DNA of 64,000 nucleotides from Chrysogorgia sp. JL179-B06 (GCA_035772405.1 JAYKKM010000145.1:365501-429500), one strand, 5' to 3'; positions 35,001 to 46,463 are shown, counted from the stretch's first letter. Notes: generated by a model from the sequence alone, not told the origin. Numbers and translations: made by a program.

Positions 35001-35848
35001 CGAAATATTCAAAAATACACAAACCAACTTATACATAATACTATATACTAGTATAAATTATTATTAATCAGCCCTAAATCAGACTACCGCTTAATCAGAC
35101 TACCTTTTGGCGTCCTCTTAATATATGCATCAACGATTTTCAACTTATTCAACTACCGGTTTGATTATAGATTAGTCGAATCTACGATCCGCCAAATGTA
35201 AATTTCTAGAGATAACTTTTGTCAATACTTGAGCCTCTATTAACATGACGGAAATTTTAAAATGCCCATTGTCCTGTTGTTATTACAAGTTTGGTGATTG
35301 TTAAAATGTTGGTATAAAACTTTAGCCAAATTACCTATCAACAATTCAATGATGCCTATTTTATTTGTTGGCTATTTTCAACACAATTTGGCGGATCGTA
35401 TATATTTGACTGATCTAATCAAACCTGTAACTGAATAATTTGAAAATCGTTGTTGCATATATTAAGAGGTTGGAAAATGGTAGGCGATCTACTCGATAAG
35501 CAGTAAAATGGGCCGCCATTTTCATTTTTTAAAGACCATATGTAAATTAGTCTGCAAACGGCGGAGATTTTGTCGTCAATTACTGGTAGTGGTAGTCAAT
35601 GTTTTCGATTTATATTTCAACATTGACTATACACATCACAACACTTTTATATCATTACAATAAGATCTTGGTAGATTATTATAATTGGAATTAGATTCTT
35701 GTCTGTTCGATTTACGTTTGAGATTCAAATACTTTTTCGGTAAAATAGCTTTATAAACTTATTGGATATAGTTTAAAATATATATTGTTTATTTGTTTCC
35801 TTGACTAATAATATTTTTACTTTGCAGTGCGTTCCCGCATATTATTAA
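32019..35848 (+). CDS. secreted cationic 14-cysteine peptide precursor, gene A (5 exons)
   Basis: Exons: 32,019-32,073, 32,187-32,312, 33,685-33,753, 34,464-34,777 and 35,828-35,848 (stop TAA). All introns are GT-AG and all phases agree, giving 194 codons plus the stop. Exon 1 is a hydrophobic signal peptide (begins MKSFTILCC). Exons 2 and 3 are almost entirely Glu/Asp with few basic residues, and exon 3 ends EEKRS, a dibasic processing site. Exon 4 plus the last exon make a basic domain of about 112 residues with 14 cysteines spaced C-x3-C-x3-C-x4-C-x4-C-x4-C-x4-C, 40 residues, then C-x6-C-x2-C-x6-C-x3-C-x3-C-x4-C. Known antimicrobial and venom-type precursors use this acidic-pro/basic-mature layout. 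Defence or toxin activity is inference. No known family was recognised. A structural cysteine-rich protein is the main alternative. Confidence 0.82.
33216..33302 (+). mobile_element. Penelope-like terminal fragment in intron 2 of gene A
   Basis: TCTGATGAAGGGCTCCGCTC through TTGGCAGTTTACCACC and CACTTTGCTATATAT matches 39,244-39,341. Copy B lacks it: its intron passes from ATATCGAAAATTA directly to CCATCCTGAGACTTT. It was therefore inserted after the duplication. It is flanked by ATATAT on both sides. Confidence 0.7.
33224..33250 (+). ncRNA. hammerhead-ribozyme-like motif
   Basis: Core boxes CTGATGA and GAAA are separated by a 4-bp stem II (GGGC/GCTC, loop TCC). They are followed by ACGTC, which gives a 2-bp, loopless stem III and the cleavage-site C. 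The stem I bases ACT and AGT pair. PLEs are known to carry hammerheads with such minimal stem III. Activity is not shown by sequence alone. Confidence 0.6.
33925..34044 (+). repeat. 30-bp tandem repeat, 4 copies, intron 3 of gene A
   Basis: The unit ATAAGATTCTTAAAGTTAAT plus TAAGCAAATT repeats four times with one or two changes. Copy B lacks it. Confidence 0.9.
34076..34390 (+). mobile_element. LINE 3' end in intron 3 of gene A
   Basis: Translation from about 34,095 gives HKLADLLPPLRSNNYNLRSL, then LPSMKTNRFRDSFVMHCAAR, the usual extreme C-terminus of CR1-like LINE proteins. An AT-rich 3' region follows to about 34,390. It is not in copy B. Confidence 0.65.
35114..35469. mobile_element. TIR element in intron 4 of gene A
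   Basis: CCTCTTAATATATGCATCAA at the left and its inverse ending ATATTAAGAGG at the right extend as TIRs of about 90 bp, including CTACGATCCGCC and GGCGGATCGTA. The same element sits in gene B (60,786-61,213), so it predates the duplication. Confidence 0.75.
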
Positions 35849-36075
35849 ACAAAGATATTCAAGCTTACGATACCAAAATGGCATGAAAGATAAATGGAAT
35901 ATGGATACGGATTGAGAAAAACATTCTGAACCAAAAATAGACTTTAGAATTAAGTAACTGATTAGTAAAATAGACTTTAGAATTAAGTAACTGAAAAATG
36001 GATGATATAAATACATATTCCGCGCTACCATCCACTTCTATTACTTTTTAAATTAGAAAATATATCGTTTATAGA

Positions 36076-36081
36076 AATAAA
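36076..36081 (+). other. polyadenylation signal of gene A
   Basis: AATAAA lies 228 bp after the stop codon of gene A. Gene B has AATAAA at 62,064 and 62,082 in the matching region. The assignment is by position and conservation. Confidence 0.5.
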
Positions 36082-36222
36082 TAGATTTTGCAACAAAATG
36101 TTCCATTTGTCTGATATCTGAAATTAATGTATTATGTAATAGATTAAAAAAGAAAGGTACTAAACTGCCCCCAATCAAAGGGAAATATGAGGTGGGTAAG
36201 GCCACCTACAGCTCCAGGATAC

Positions 36223-37076
36223 ATGAGTTGTTGGTTTAATTTCAAAAGACCGGAATCCTCGAAGGTGCGAGATCTAATGTCCCTCGATTCAACAATTTTC
36301 CGCGTGTAGGAAAATCATGGTGATTTTTTGATATTTTCACTTAATATGTAACCTATATAAGCATGACCAGCCGACAATTTAAAGAAATAAAGGTTAAACA
36401 TAAACCTAAAAATGTCATCTTGAGACTTGTTAAACTTGGAATAGAGTCGAAATATTACCACCTACATATTGTTGTCTTTTTTTCTTGTATTTTGTCTTGT
36501 TTTCAACTTGAATATCAAGTCTCAAGATGACATTTTTAGGTTTGCGTTTTATCCTTTATAACTTACCTTAAATGTCAGTCAGGATTTCATTTCTTCATTT
36601 TGCATTTCCTTATTTTTATATGAAAGAGCAGCTACTAACTATAGTAATCCTTACGAGCTATAGTAATCCCTTTCCGTATTGTAGGATTAGACAATTGACG
36701 GTCCCTAAAAAGATGGGCGATGTACATTTAACCACAATACTTTGCAAATCTAAATTAGCTCTAATTGCAGAGATTAAAAACATTGTTATCCGAACACGCA
36801 TAATAACATGGCGGTTCTGTTATGCTCAGCATTTTTTTTCAAAATTTTGCATGCTTTTAATATTTCACTAACTATCATGCTCAATTCAGTAAAAGACTAA
36901 ATAATCAAAAGCAATATCCATCCAGAAATTCTGGCCTTAATCCTCGTCGGACAACTCGAAGCAATTTACCGCCTGTAAAAGTGCAACTATAGTGTCGGTA
37001 CTTGGTTTAACTATAAAGCACTCTGTTTGCTGTTCACTTGGTCATGATACAAATCCGAATCCAAATCCGAATCTAA
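36223..37076. other. no gene; SINE fragment and inverted repeat
   Basis: 36,245-36,330 (GGAATCCTCGAAGGTGCGAG, then TTCAACAATTTTCCG) is a family-2 SINE fragment. 36,402-36,429 and 36,516-36,543 form 28-bp perfect inverted arms (ATGTCATCTTGAGACTTG). The rest is AT-rich with no recognised coding region. Confidence 0.55.
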
Positions 37077-37354
37077 AGCCGGTGACACACTAGGTGGTCT
37101 CCGAGACTTTTGTTTCGGAAGTCTCGGACACAAAATCTTCAAGTGTATCATCGAAGTCTCTGAAACTTTTTGTGTCGAAGACTTCTCTCTGTGATTAGAA
37201 CACGGTTCTATTTCGAAAACAAGATCTCCGTTGGTATCCGACACAAAAAGTTTCAGAGACTTCAATGATACACTTGAAGATTTTGTGTCCGAGACTTCGG
37301 AAACAAAAGTCTCGGAAACAAAAGTCTCGGAGACCACGTAGTGTGTCACCGGCT
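37077..37354. mobile_element. 278-bp near-palindromic MITE with TAA target duplication
   Basis: Ends AGCCGGTGACACACTA and TAGTGTGTCACCGGCT, flanked by TAA on both sides (37,074-37,076 and 37,355-37,357). The interior is almost wholly inverted (GTCTCCGAGACTTTTGTTTC and its inverse), with repeated GTCTCGGA blocks. The target size fits PIF/Harbinger. The frame at 37,011-37,481 runs through this palindrome and is not a gene. Confidence 0.85.
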
Positions 37355-37784
37355 TAACTTGGCGAATTATTCTGCAACTGGCACCATCATTTCGTTTGAT
37401 GGTGACTGACATTATCAGCAAATAAGTGGTGTTGCGATGGGCACCAAAATGTGTCCTAGCTACGATTTTTGAACGCCACACGGGTCCCTTGCCTGATTTC
37501 TTCGGAGGAACAGCGTCGTTCTAACGTGTCCTTTTAGAGCAGTTCATCAACTTCGTTGATGATTTTCATCCTGCTCTGAAATTCACGTGGGAAATCAGCG
37601 AGACCTGCGTTCCTTGATATTTTAATTTCGATTAATCGTGATTCGTTCAAAATATCTGTCTCGTACAAGCCTACTGACTCCCATAGTTATCTTCTATTTT
37701 CTTCCTCTTATCCCAACCACACTAAGCAATCTATCCCTTACTCTCAATTCTTGCTTCTTCGCCACTTATGTAGCGACGGCCAAG

Positions 37785-37945
37785 ATTTTCAACCAAAGCA
37801 ATGGAAATGAGATATTTTTTGTTCAACGACCTTCTATAGACCTCGCCGTTCAGAAAGCTTTTCTCGTCCCCTGTTTTAGACTGACAATTTCAACAACAAA
37901 ATTTCTATAGTTCTAACATTTCATCCTTTCAATTTGAAAGTTAAA
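37785..37945 (+). mobile_element. Penelope-like element, 5' part of second split copy
   Basis: Contains IDLAVQKAFLVP and, in other frames, the block that reads TFHPFNFKVK at 11,430. It breaks off at GAAAGTTAAACC. The next PLE codons (INRNFYILQND) appear at 40,300. About 2.35 kb has been inserted between them. Confidence 0.65.
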
Positions 37946-38611
37946 CCAAGACGCCCGCTAGGCGATAACTCGGGCTATTTTAGCCTGCGCAGGGAAATAT
38001 GATGCAATTGAATCACAACATAGAAAGGAAAATAACACAGAAAGACTGTCAAAACCTGGACTCGGTGCTACAACAGGTAGCCTGAGTAATAAACCTAAAA
38101 CAAAGGATTTATGCATGGTGAGGTACAGCCTGACATTAATCGCAGATCATTTGTTAACCGCTTTGAAGTTTGCTGAGTTTCCAGACCATATCTCCATTGA
38201 CCATATCTTGATTGATCAACTATATGATTACATTATAGTGATAGCTTTATTATCAATCCAATCCACTTGCAATCCTTTATATAACTACAACTTCTACTAA
38301 TAAAAATACTGGTAATTGAAAAAATATATCTAATAATGATGCCATATAATCATTTGGTAAAACTGCACTATGGTATGCCCGAGATTACATGGAAAAAAAA
38401 CAGAATTGAACTTTTAAAACTTCACACAATAATTTGATGGAACAAATGCACTTCATACTTTTTGCAAGTACGGTACTACTTACTAGTTCTGGTTTTCATG
38501 ACACCCAAAACATCCCATGTTTTAAATCGAAAATTATAGTGTTTCTTTATGACATCAAAGAGATGTGATAATAATAATTGTGATAATGAAAATAATAATC
38601 AGATGATACAT

Positions 38612-38765
38612 AGACGATCGTCAAGCTCATATCCTCAAAAAAATTATTCTGAGTCCCAGACAGGAATCGAAACTGTAACCTTCTGATTGCTGGTGAGACG
38701 CTCTAACCATTGAGCTACCGAGACTCAGATGGAGAGCGAAGGTTACAATGATGTACTGGTTCAAT
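38612..38765 (-). mobile_element. SINE family 1, best-preserved copy
   Basis: The reverse complement gives TCTCGGTAGCTCAATGGTTA (A box), a T-arm ACAGTTTCGATTCCTGT, then GGGACTCAG and the body GAGCTTGACGATCGTC. Stems are partly intact, but the body continues past the tRNA end. It defines the family seen at 2,645, 14,228, 15,240 and 54,045. Confidence 0.7.
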
Positions 38766-38927
38766 TGATATATGTAATTAATATATAATAAGACTGGGGA
38801 GAAATTTCCTAAACAAGTAACTCGACTCCATATAAACACCAAGTAACTTGTTTCCATAGAAACAGGCCCTTCAAACAACTACAAAAAATTGTCAAGCATA
38901 CACCTGTGGTTGATGGTCTGTTAGAGC

Positions 38928-39452
38928 TGGTTTACACTGTCACATTTTCTTTGATCAAAGTAGATTGAGCATGTTCTCATTTGATCAATGAACTTCAAAG
39001 GAAGCACAGTCTTTGAAAGATGTTTACACTGTCAAACACTTTGATCGTATAAACCAGCCTTAAACCCTGGTTTACACTGTCACTACCAAAGTTTATTTGA
39101 TCAAAATAAACTAGTAAATGATTTAACTTTTCGCATCTCATTAATTATCAGTTTGTTTATCTCCCGTGCATTTGATTGGCTACTTTCTACTAGTGACACT
39201 CGTTTGGCATATATATAAGCCCTATTTATTTTATTTCATCTCGTCTTACTCCTGATGAAGGGCTCCGCTCGAAACGTCAGTATCTCGTCACTAAATTCTT
39301 GGCAGTTTACCACCTTTTCACTTTGCTATATATTCAAAACACTGTCTACGCAGCACTTTTGTTTGTTTGATCAAAGTGTGTGTCAGTGTAAACACCTTTC
39401 AAAGTCCTGTGATCAAATTAGAACTCAAAGAAAGTTTGACAGTGTAAACACC
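38928..39452. mobile_element. cluster of TIR elements with TTTACACTGTCA ends
   Basis: GCTGGTTTACACTGTCAC (38,932), a second CTGGTTTACACTGTCAC (39,067) and inverse copies TGACAGTGTAAACACC (39,438) and CAGTGTAAACACC (39,383). TTTGATCAAAG occurs repeatedly inside. At least two copies are present, one hit by the PLE fragment at 39,244-39,341. Confidence 0.6.
39244..39341 (+). mobile_element. Penelope-like terminal fragment with hammerhead-like motif
   Basis: CTGATGA at 39,252, GGGCTCCGCTC and GAAACGTC to 39,278, then TTGGCAGTTTACCACC. It is nearly the same as 33,216-33,302. Stem II and the 2-bp stem III are conserved. An extra C before CTGATGA weakens stem I. Confidence 0.65.
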
Positions 39453-40289
39453 AACCGCAAATGAATCTAAATTGTCAACAGTAAAGAACATTTTGAGAGA
39501 GTCTCATTTACAAGTAAAATATCAAGTGAAACAGGGTTATTCGATGGCAATTAACATGTTTCCTGATTTATTAGGCAAAATATGTGAATGTGCTGCATAG
39601 TCACTTAATGATCAATGATCGACGATATAAATATGAAATACATACTTGAAATATATATAAAACAATAAACTGTTGAATAGCATCGACTTTATTTTGTATG
39701 ACATCGCAATAAATTGAAACAATACAGGCAATAAAGCTTATAAAAATATTACAGTTACCTTAGTACATGTATTTCCATACAGCGTTCATCAACTTCGGGT
39801 ATTATCACAACATAAGCATGTTCAACTGTCACTTCAAAGTTCTCGAAGAGTCTTCATCAATGTTCTTCGTTCTTCGATTTACAGCATTTGAGCAACATTT
39901 TTCAGTACAATTCAATAACACATTTAAGCATATTAAGTTTGATCGATTCAATAAAACATGTAAACATAGATTTGATCGAATACACATCAGCGTACGGTTA
40001 TCAAGATCGCGGAACAACCCGTTCCGAAATCGCTCGTCATCTTTTAGTATAAGTCTATACCACGACCAGCGAGTTGTAAGCATATGGTGAGCGTATTCAC
40101 GATCAACACACTTTCAAAATCTACCAACAGAGTCAAAGAACAACTCGACGACCCGCAACATGCCTCACGGTTCGCAAAAGCCTGGGAAATATTATTGCAC
40201 AATTTTTCAGATTTGTGGAACCCCAAAAATAAAAATACGACTAAAAATACGACGACTAATAATGAAGCCGAAACTAAGACGCGCGCTAG

Positions 40290-40860
40290 CCCGAGTAAAA
40301 AATATCAATCGGAATTTTTACATTTTACAAAATGATCCTGAGACGTCAACTATTTTCACCGATAACCCTTTGGTATCTTTTCGCCGCAATAAAAACATAC
40401 GTGATTCCTTAGTACATAGCGCCCTTAAACAAAATACCTCGGCACCAGCGGGAACATTTTCTTGCGGCCGTTCCGCTGCTACACATGCCCTTTTCTCAAC
40501 CGTACCCCACTACAGTTATTACTGTAGTGGGGTACGGTTGAAAATTCGACCACACAATCCGTCATACTTTTTTATGCACGTCCACAAACATAATTTCTTG
40601 CATTTCTTGCGATAAATGCCCTAAAATCTACATCGGTGAAACTGGGCGATACCTTCCAGACAGGTTTGCTGAACATCTTCGTTCCGTGAGGAATAATGAT
40701 GTTGACAAACCTGTAGCCCGCCATTTCAACAGCTCTAACCATTTGGTTTCAGACATGGAAGTCTGTGCCATCCTTCCCATCTCAGGTGGTAACGATAACC
40801 GCAAACGGCCAGAGAAGCGTCTCATTTTTAAACTTGGCACCACACATCATTTTTCTTTAT
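40290..40860 (+). mobile_element. Penelope-like element, 3' part with GIY-YIG domain, second copy
   Basis: INRNFYILQND, LVSFRRNKNIRDSLVHSALK, then TSAPAGTFSCGRSA. After a palindrome, the nuclease region follows across frames: YIGETGR(Y/R), DRFAEHLRSVRNND, then CAILPISGGNDNRKRPEKRL. It is better preserved at the C-terminus than the 11.4-kb copy. Inactive. Confidence 0.78.
40496..40541. repeat. perfect 21-bp-arm palindrome inside the PLE
   Basis: TCAACCGTACCCCACTACAG is followed after TTATTA by its exact inverse. The other PLE copy (11,600-11,640) has ACTACAGTTATTACTGC with no right arm, so the arm arose by a local inverted duplication. Confidence 0.9.
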
Positions 40861-42129
40861 TTAATTTTCTACAAGTTTTTTTGCCAGTATTTTAGTTTGC
40901 GTGGACCTTTTTATCATTAGTTCATCCACTTTCATTCCTTTTCAAGTTTTTGTTTTTTACCGCTTTACTATCGCATAATTTTGCACGAGCTATCGCTGTC
41001 CTGGTAGTTCTACTAATAGAGCAATACAGGGCCAGAATCGATGCACACGACAACAACAAAAGAGATCAGATATCGTCTCAATTAGGTTACTTTTGGAACA
41101 CGATGTTTATGTTATTCTACCTCTATGTATTTTACTTACCGATGTTGAAACAGTTGACTGAACAAAATAAAAGATGGAACGAAGTAGGTGTGGTTCACTC
41201 AAATGTTATACAATCACGTGTATGTTACATTGTTGTTGAGAATGGCTAACGGGACTAAATTGATCTAAAACAGTTTGTGCCAATTTTAGTCAAGGGAATT
41301 GAATTCAAGTAATTTGGACAAAACGTATGTTGCGAATGTCTTTAACTTCCATCACACATAATCAAATAAAAGACATTACCACGTGGGATTCGTCGTTCTT
41401 GAATACTATGGTTTTTGCTGGAAATAGCCTGCATAATTGTATCAGTAATTGTATTAAAAAATAATTGTATCAGTAATTGCTTTTAACTGACATGCCAGAA
41501 TGATTTCAGTTTGTGATAATGTCAGTATAGGTGTTCAGAAATAATCTGTATCTTTTTTGCTATTTAACATTTATTCCTAATTTTTTGTACCAACAAACCT
41601 TATTGAATTGCAGAAATAGTCACAAAATTTCAAATATATAGCGATAGCTATAGTGGTTATTAAGACAAACATTTAAAGTATCCAGTCTGCATGGATAGGG
41701 ATAAAGACCATTGGTAAAATGACCTTCCTATGAATTTCGATCAAAATAATTAAAAATCTATCGCGATTTCTGTTCCTAATACTAAATGTCCTGAGTAAAT
41801 GCAATTAAAAATCTCCATCGCTTCATTACTTGCAAAATATATTAAAATTGTATACGGAATACAGTTTAGCTATCCTAATAGAGAAAGTAAAAAGAGAGAT
41901 TTATTAAGGATATCTATAACTTAACTATCTCGCTTCACACATCATTTTCTTGAGGTTCCCAGTACAACAATTATCTGGGCAATTTGCCATTCTGGGTCAC
42001 GCATAGTATATCAGAATTCATTTGTCTCAAAACTACTAAATATGCTGACTGTATTATTGATATACGCATTTCAGGATAAATTCTCTAAAACAAGAATTAT
42101 ATATGAAACCAATCTCTGACCACAGTTTG
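40861..42129. other. no gene recognised
   Basis: A 99-codon frame at 40,950-41,249 (contains LIEQYRARIDAHDNNKRDQI) has a hydrophobic stretch, but no known domain, splice sites or duplicate. I do not call it a gene. The rest is AT-rich. Confidence 0.4.
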
Positions 42130-42965
42130 TTTTTTGCTGGGCCCTATCAGTAATTCAGCTATCAGTAGACGCATGTACGCATTGCGTACCTATTTTTCAT
42201 ATATACATCAACGATTTGCCTGGTTGCTTGTCAGATTCTATCCCAAATATGTAGGCTGATAATACTAATCTTAAATCTTGCAATACAAATATTACTGAGG
42301 TTTAATACAAATTATACCTGCAAAAAGCTCTCGAACGGTCTAGCAATGTTTAGGCGAATTCGAGACCTAGTACCAGTAAATACTTTACAAAATATTTACT
42401 CTTCTATTATTCAGACAATTTTTTTATTCAGCCTTACTTTGATTATTGTAATTCTGTTTGAGACAGTTGTGGTAAAGGATTACGTGATAAACTTAAGAAA
42501 TTTCAAAATCGAGCTGCACGAAACACTCTCTAGTTATAAAGTTAGATCTGTAGATATTTTGGCAAAGTTAAATTGGTCGACACTGGAACAAAGACGCTCA
42601 AAGCATAAAGCTTGCCTAATGTATAAAATATAGCGTCAAACTATGTCTGATTTATCACCTGGTTGCGTTGGGAAATTATTTGTTTTCTCGTGGAGCATTT
42701 TAAACAAACAAATATGATACATAACTATAACACGAGTGGTCTGCATAAATTGAATTTTAATATTCCTCAACCACATACAAATTTTTTGAAACGCAGTCTC
42801 GAATATAATAGAGCAGTAGCTTGGAATAATATATCGTTATAGATACTAGACAATCTATCTCTTTACATATTTTTAAAAATAACTTGTAAATATTTTTATT
42901 TTTACTAATTTAATTTTAGTTTTAGTATGTGTGTAATATATGTAAATAATTATATGAATGGATGT
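42130..42965 (+). mobile_element. decayed CR1-like LINE 3' fragment
   Basis: Translation across frames gives YINDLPGCLSDSIPN, ADNTNLKSC, IQPYFDYCNSV and KFQNRAARNTL, later HKLNFNIPQPHTNFLKRSLE. Many stops are present. It ends just before the TTAA element. Confidence 0.7.
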
Positions 42966-43249
42966 TTTTAAAGCCCAATGAATCGAAAATTAAGTTTGTC
43001 TTATTTGAAAGAACTCTTAAAACAATGATTGAGGAATAACAATTTACAGCTCTTCCATATTTAACTTACTACTTGAGATATTTAGACTTACTGTAGGTGA
43101 TATACAAATGAGAAGACATTGACAAATCATCACAAGCTTATTAATAATGACGGTTTATCTTCAAAAATCACAATCGGAATATCGTTTCTGGTGTAAGTGA
43201 CGCTTTAAAATTTCCTAAAGGAAAATAACTGTTTCACTGTTTAAAATCT

Positions 43250-46200
43250 CTACCATTGTGACTAACCACTGTCCCAAAAAATCCTATACAGCAACAAATT
43301 CCTGTTAGAATTTCAAGATCTGATGATATAATCGATCATAGGGTTGTAAATAGGAATAACTTAATTGAAATACCTCTCAATCAAGAAATCACACAAATTC
43401 AAAATAAAAGCTGCAACTTTAAATGTAACTCTAAATTTATGATTACACATTTGGATATTAGATCTCTTAAAAAACGTGAAAATTTTCTTCAAGTCAGATA
43501 ATTCGTCCTTGAAACCAAACCCCATGTGCTAGCAATCTCAGAATCATGGCTGAATACAACGGTTATTAATGCTGAAGTTGAACTGGATGGCTATAAATTA
43601 TTTAGATTGGACCGTCTCCATAAAACAGGCGGGGGAATTTGTGCCTACGTTTGCAAAGACATCAAATGTAAGGTATTAAAAAATATCGAATGTAAGGTAT
43701 TAAAAAATTGTGGTTACAATTACAATGCTAAGAAGCTCAAGTCATTTATTATTTGCGTTGTCTACAGACCTCCTGATTGCCCATTAAATTGCTTTAACAC
43801 CGCCTTTAAAACTACATATACTGGTACTCTTTTATTAAATCATCCAATTTTCATTCTTGTGATCTGAATTAAGGATGTATGCTCTGAACTAAACGGCTTA
43901 AATCAAATTATCGAAACTCCAACAAGGGTCACACCAACTTCACAAACATTAATCGATGTCATTCTTGTTTCCAACCCTTCCCTAGTGAAATCAAGTGGCG
44001 TTATGAATATATCAATAAGCGATCATTATCCAGTTTTTATGATTCTAAAACTTAGATGCCCTAAACTTTCACGTATTACTACGACAACAAGAAGCTACCG
44101 GAACTATAATCCATCCTTATTTGCTCGGGATATGGCCCATCGTTCATTTTACTTGTCTCATTTGCTTCAAATGCCTATAACGTTGATGATCAACTGTCCT
44201 TTATTTAACAATGTTTTTAATCTTGAGTCACGCCCCCGTAAGGGAGATTAAGATTAAAAACCGTTCTACTCCCTTCGTAGACCACGAAACACAAGAGGCA
44301 ATGAAAGAAAGAGATCGTCTGCATCAACTATTTTATCAAACGCGCAATATTACAGATTGGGACAGTTTTAAACGAGCGAGAAACACAGTTAAAGTTAAGC
44401 TGAGAAATAGTGAAAAAAACTATGTCTGCAGACAGATATATCAATGTAATCGAAACTCTGGAGCTTTATGGAAAGTCATAAACAATATCCCTCCGTCGAA
44501 AGAAAAGTCAAATCCTGTATATACTAAAGATGTGAAGATGTTAGCAAATGAATTCAACACCTATTTTTCCTCAGTTGGCTGAATTAGTAACAAAACAATT
44601 AGCGATTAATAACAACATTCAACCGTTCGAATCGCTGCCTGTTACCACCAGCATCCCAACCACAGAATTATTTGAATTCAAAGTTGTCTCACATGAAGAC
44701 GTTCAACGAGTAATAATGTCCATGCCAAATAACAAATCACCAGGTCCAGACAAGATCGATATGCGTGTTATAAAAGATGCATTACCACATATTTTACCCT
44801 TTCTTACAAGTATCATAAATTGCTCTCTCCTTACATCGACATATCCTGAAGTGTGGAAGTTGGCTGAGTGAGTTCCTTTGTTAAAAGATGGAGATCACGA
44901 AATTCCAGCAAATAACCGACCACTCTCACTTCTTAACTCGTTGTCTAAAGTTTGTGACAAAGTTGTACTCAACCAGTTTACTGAATACCTCCTTCAGCTC
45001 TCATCAAAGTGGAAACAAAAGATACCACTCAACGGAAACTCTGAATGTCTTCATAACTGATAACATTCTGCGTGCGATGGACCAGAAAAAAGTGTCAGCA
45101 CTTATTCTACTTGACTTTTCCAAGGCGTTTGACAGTATAAACTATCAAATCCTGTTTCAAAAATTAGAAAGAATGGGGACAGCTCCTTCAGCTGTGCTCT
45201 GGTTCCGCAGTTATTTGTCCAATATATCTCAGTATGTGAGAATTGGATCTACCTGCCACAAGGATCAATCCTCTCTCCATTGTTATTTTGCATCTGCCAT
45301 CTATCACAGCATATTGTTCCGTGGATTCATACGTAGATGATTCCAAAGCTCTACTATCTTTCCCAGTTGAGAATATAATAGAGGCAAAGGTTAAATTGAA
45401 AAATGACATAAACAAGATACATGTAATCAGCTGGTGCTGCACAAACTCTTTATTAATAAATCCCGACAAAACCAAACTTCTTCTATTTGGAACACCAAAA
45501 CAATATAATCCGTTTCCTCCGCTAAGGATTTATAGGTGTCATCTTAGATTCACATATGAAATATGATGAACATATCAGCAAATTGGTATCTTCGTGCATG
45601 TCTAAATTATGTCAAATAAATAGGCTAAAGCATGTTTTTGCCCAACCAGCACTGACTTTTATCTTAGAATCCTTAGTTTTAAATAAGTTATTTTACTGCT
45701 CTTCTGTTTGGGCAAACACTACAGCCAAAAACATCAAGAAGCTACCGCCTGATCCAGAACTTTTCTGCGAGAATAATCACGAATACAAATAAATATGATC
45801 ATATAACACCAGCGTTGATTGGTTTACGGTCGATCAACATTTACAGTATAGAGACACATTATTGATGTTTAAATTCATCAATGATATAGCGCCTGCTTAC
45901 CTTAGCGAGAAATGTCGCTATCGTAGTGAAACCCATGATCATTACACCCGAAATATGCAAGACTTGAATATTCCTAATTTTAGGACAAGTATACTGGGCA
46001 AAGAACTTTCCATTATCGTACTGTAGGACTGTGGAATAAATTTGATCCAACACTTAGATCAATAAAGGATATTAAAACTTTTAAATTAGGACTAAAGAAA
46101 TTTTTACTTGTAAACAATTAATAAGACTTGTACATATCCAACACCTATCTTATATTTGACAAATTGTAATTTAAATATTTAAACTTAACTTTTATGTTGA

Positions 46201-46257
46201 AAAGCCCTAATGGGAACATATCATTAAATATTCTATTCTTTTCTATTCTATTCTATT
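43250..46257 (+). mobile_element. CR1-like LINE with endonuclease and RT, inactive
   Basis: Endonuclease blocks: HLDIRSLKKRENF, LAISESWLNTTV, GGGICAYV and VVYRPPDCP. Linker region to 44,570. RT blocks: NNKSPGPDKIDMRVIKD, NNRPLSLLNSLSKVCD, LILLDFSKAFDSINYQILF, PQGSILSPLLFC and SYVDDSKALL near 45,330. C-terminal blocks: NKLFYCSSVWANTT and, near 46,080, IKTFKLGLKKFLLVNN. It ends with a (TTCTA)n tail at 46,231-46,260. About six frame breaks are visible. It sits inside the TTAA element. Confidence 0.88.
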
Positions 46258-46463
46258 CTATGACGTAGCAAGTTGTACACAACATTGAAAAATCCTGTAT
46301 ATCTTAAAGATTATTGAACGAAATCACTTGAAGCTTGTCTTTAATGCTTTTTTTCTTCATATATGAGCTGTAGCAATTACAAATTAAGTTTTGAGTGATT
46401 TCTTTTAATAATATTGGAAAGATATACATGATTTTCTAATGTTGTGTACAACTTGCGTCATAG
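46258..46463. mobile_element. 206-bp MITE after the LINE tail
   Basis: CTATGACGTAGCAAGTTGTA at the left and TACAACTTGCGTCATAG at the right, with AACATT/AATGTT continuing inward. It is nested within the TTAA element. Confidence 0.75.

Larger units (their letters stand above)
25411..36222 (+). repeat. segmental duplication, copy A
   Basis: Collinear homology with copy B (46,858-62,188) in this order: minisatellite array, unique tail, SINE, two TIR repeats, an inverted block, a conserved upstream block, and all five exons and both ends of the peptide gene. Homology stops after ACAGCTCCAG near 36,212. Differences are mostly mobile-element insertions. Confidence 0.85.

Noticed and set aside
37011..37481. 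156-codon minus-strand open frame
   Set aside because: It runs through a near-perfect palindromic MITE. Its repeated SETFVSE/SDTK pattern comes from the GTCTCGGA repeats.
40950..41249. 99-codon small membrane-like protein
   Set aside because: One hydrophobic stretch only, with no homology I recognise, no promoter or splice context and no duplicate. AT-rich DNA gives such frames by chance.
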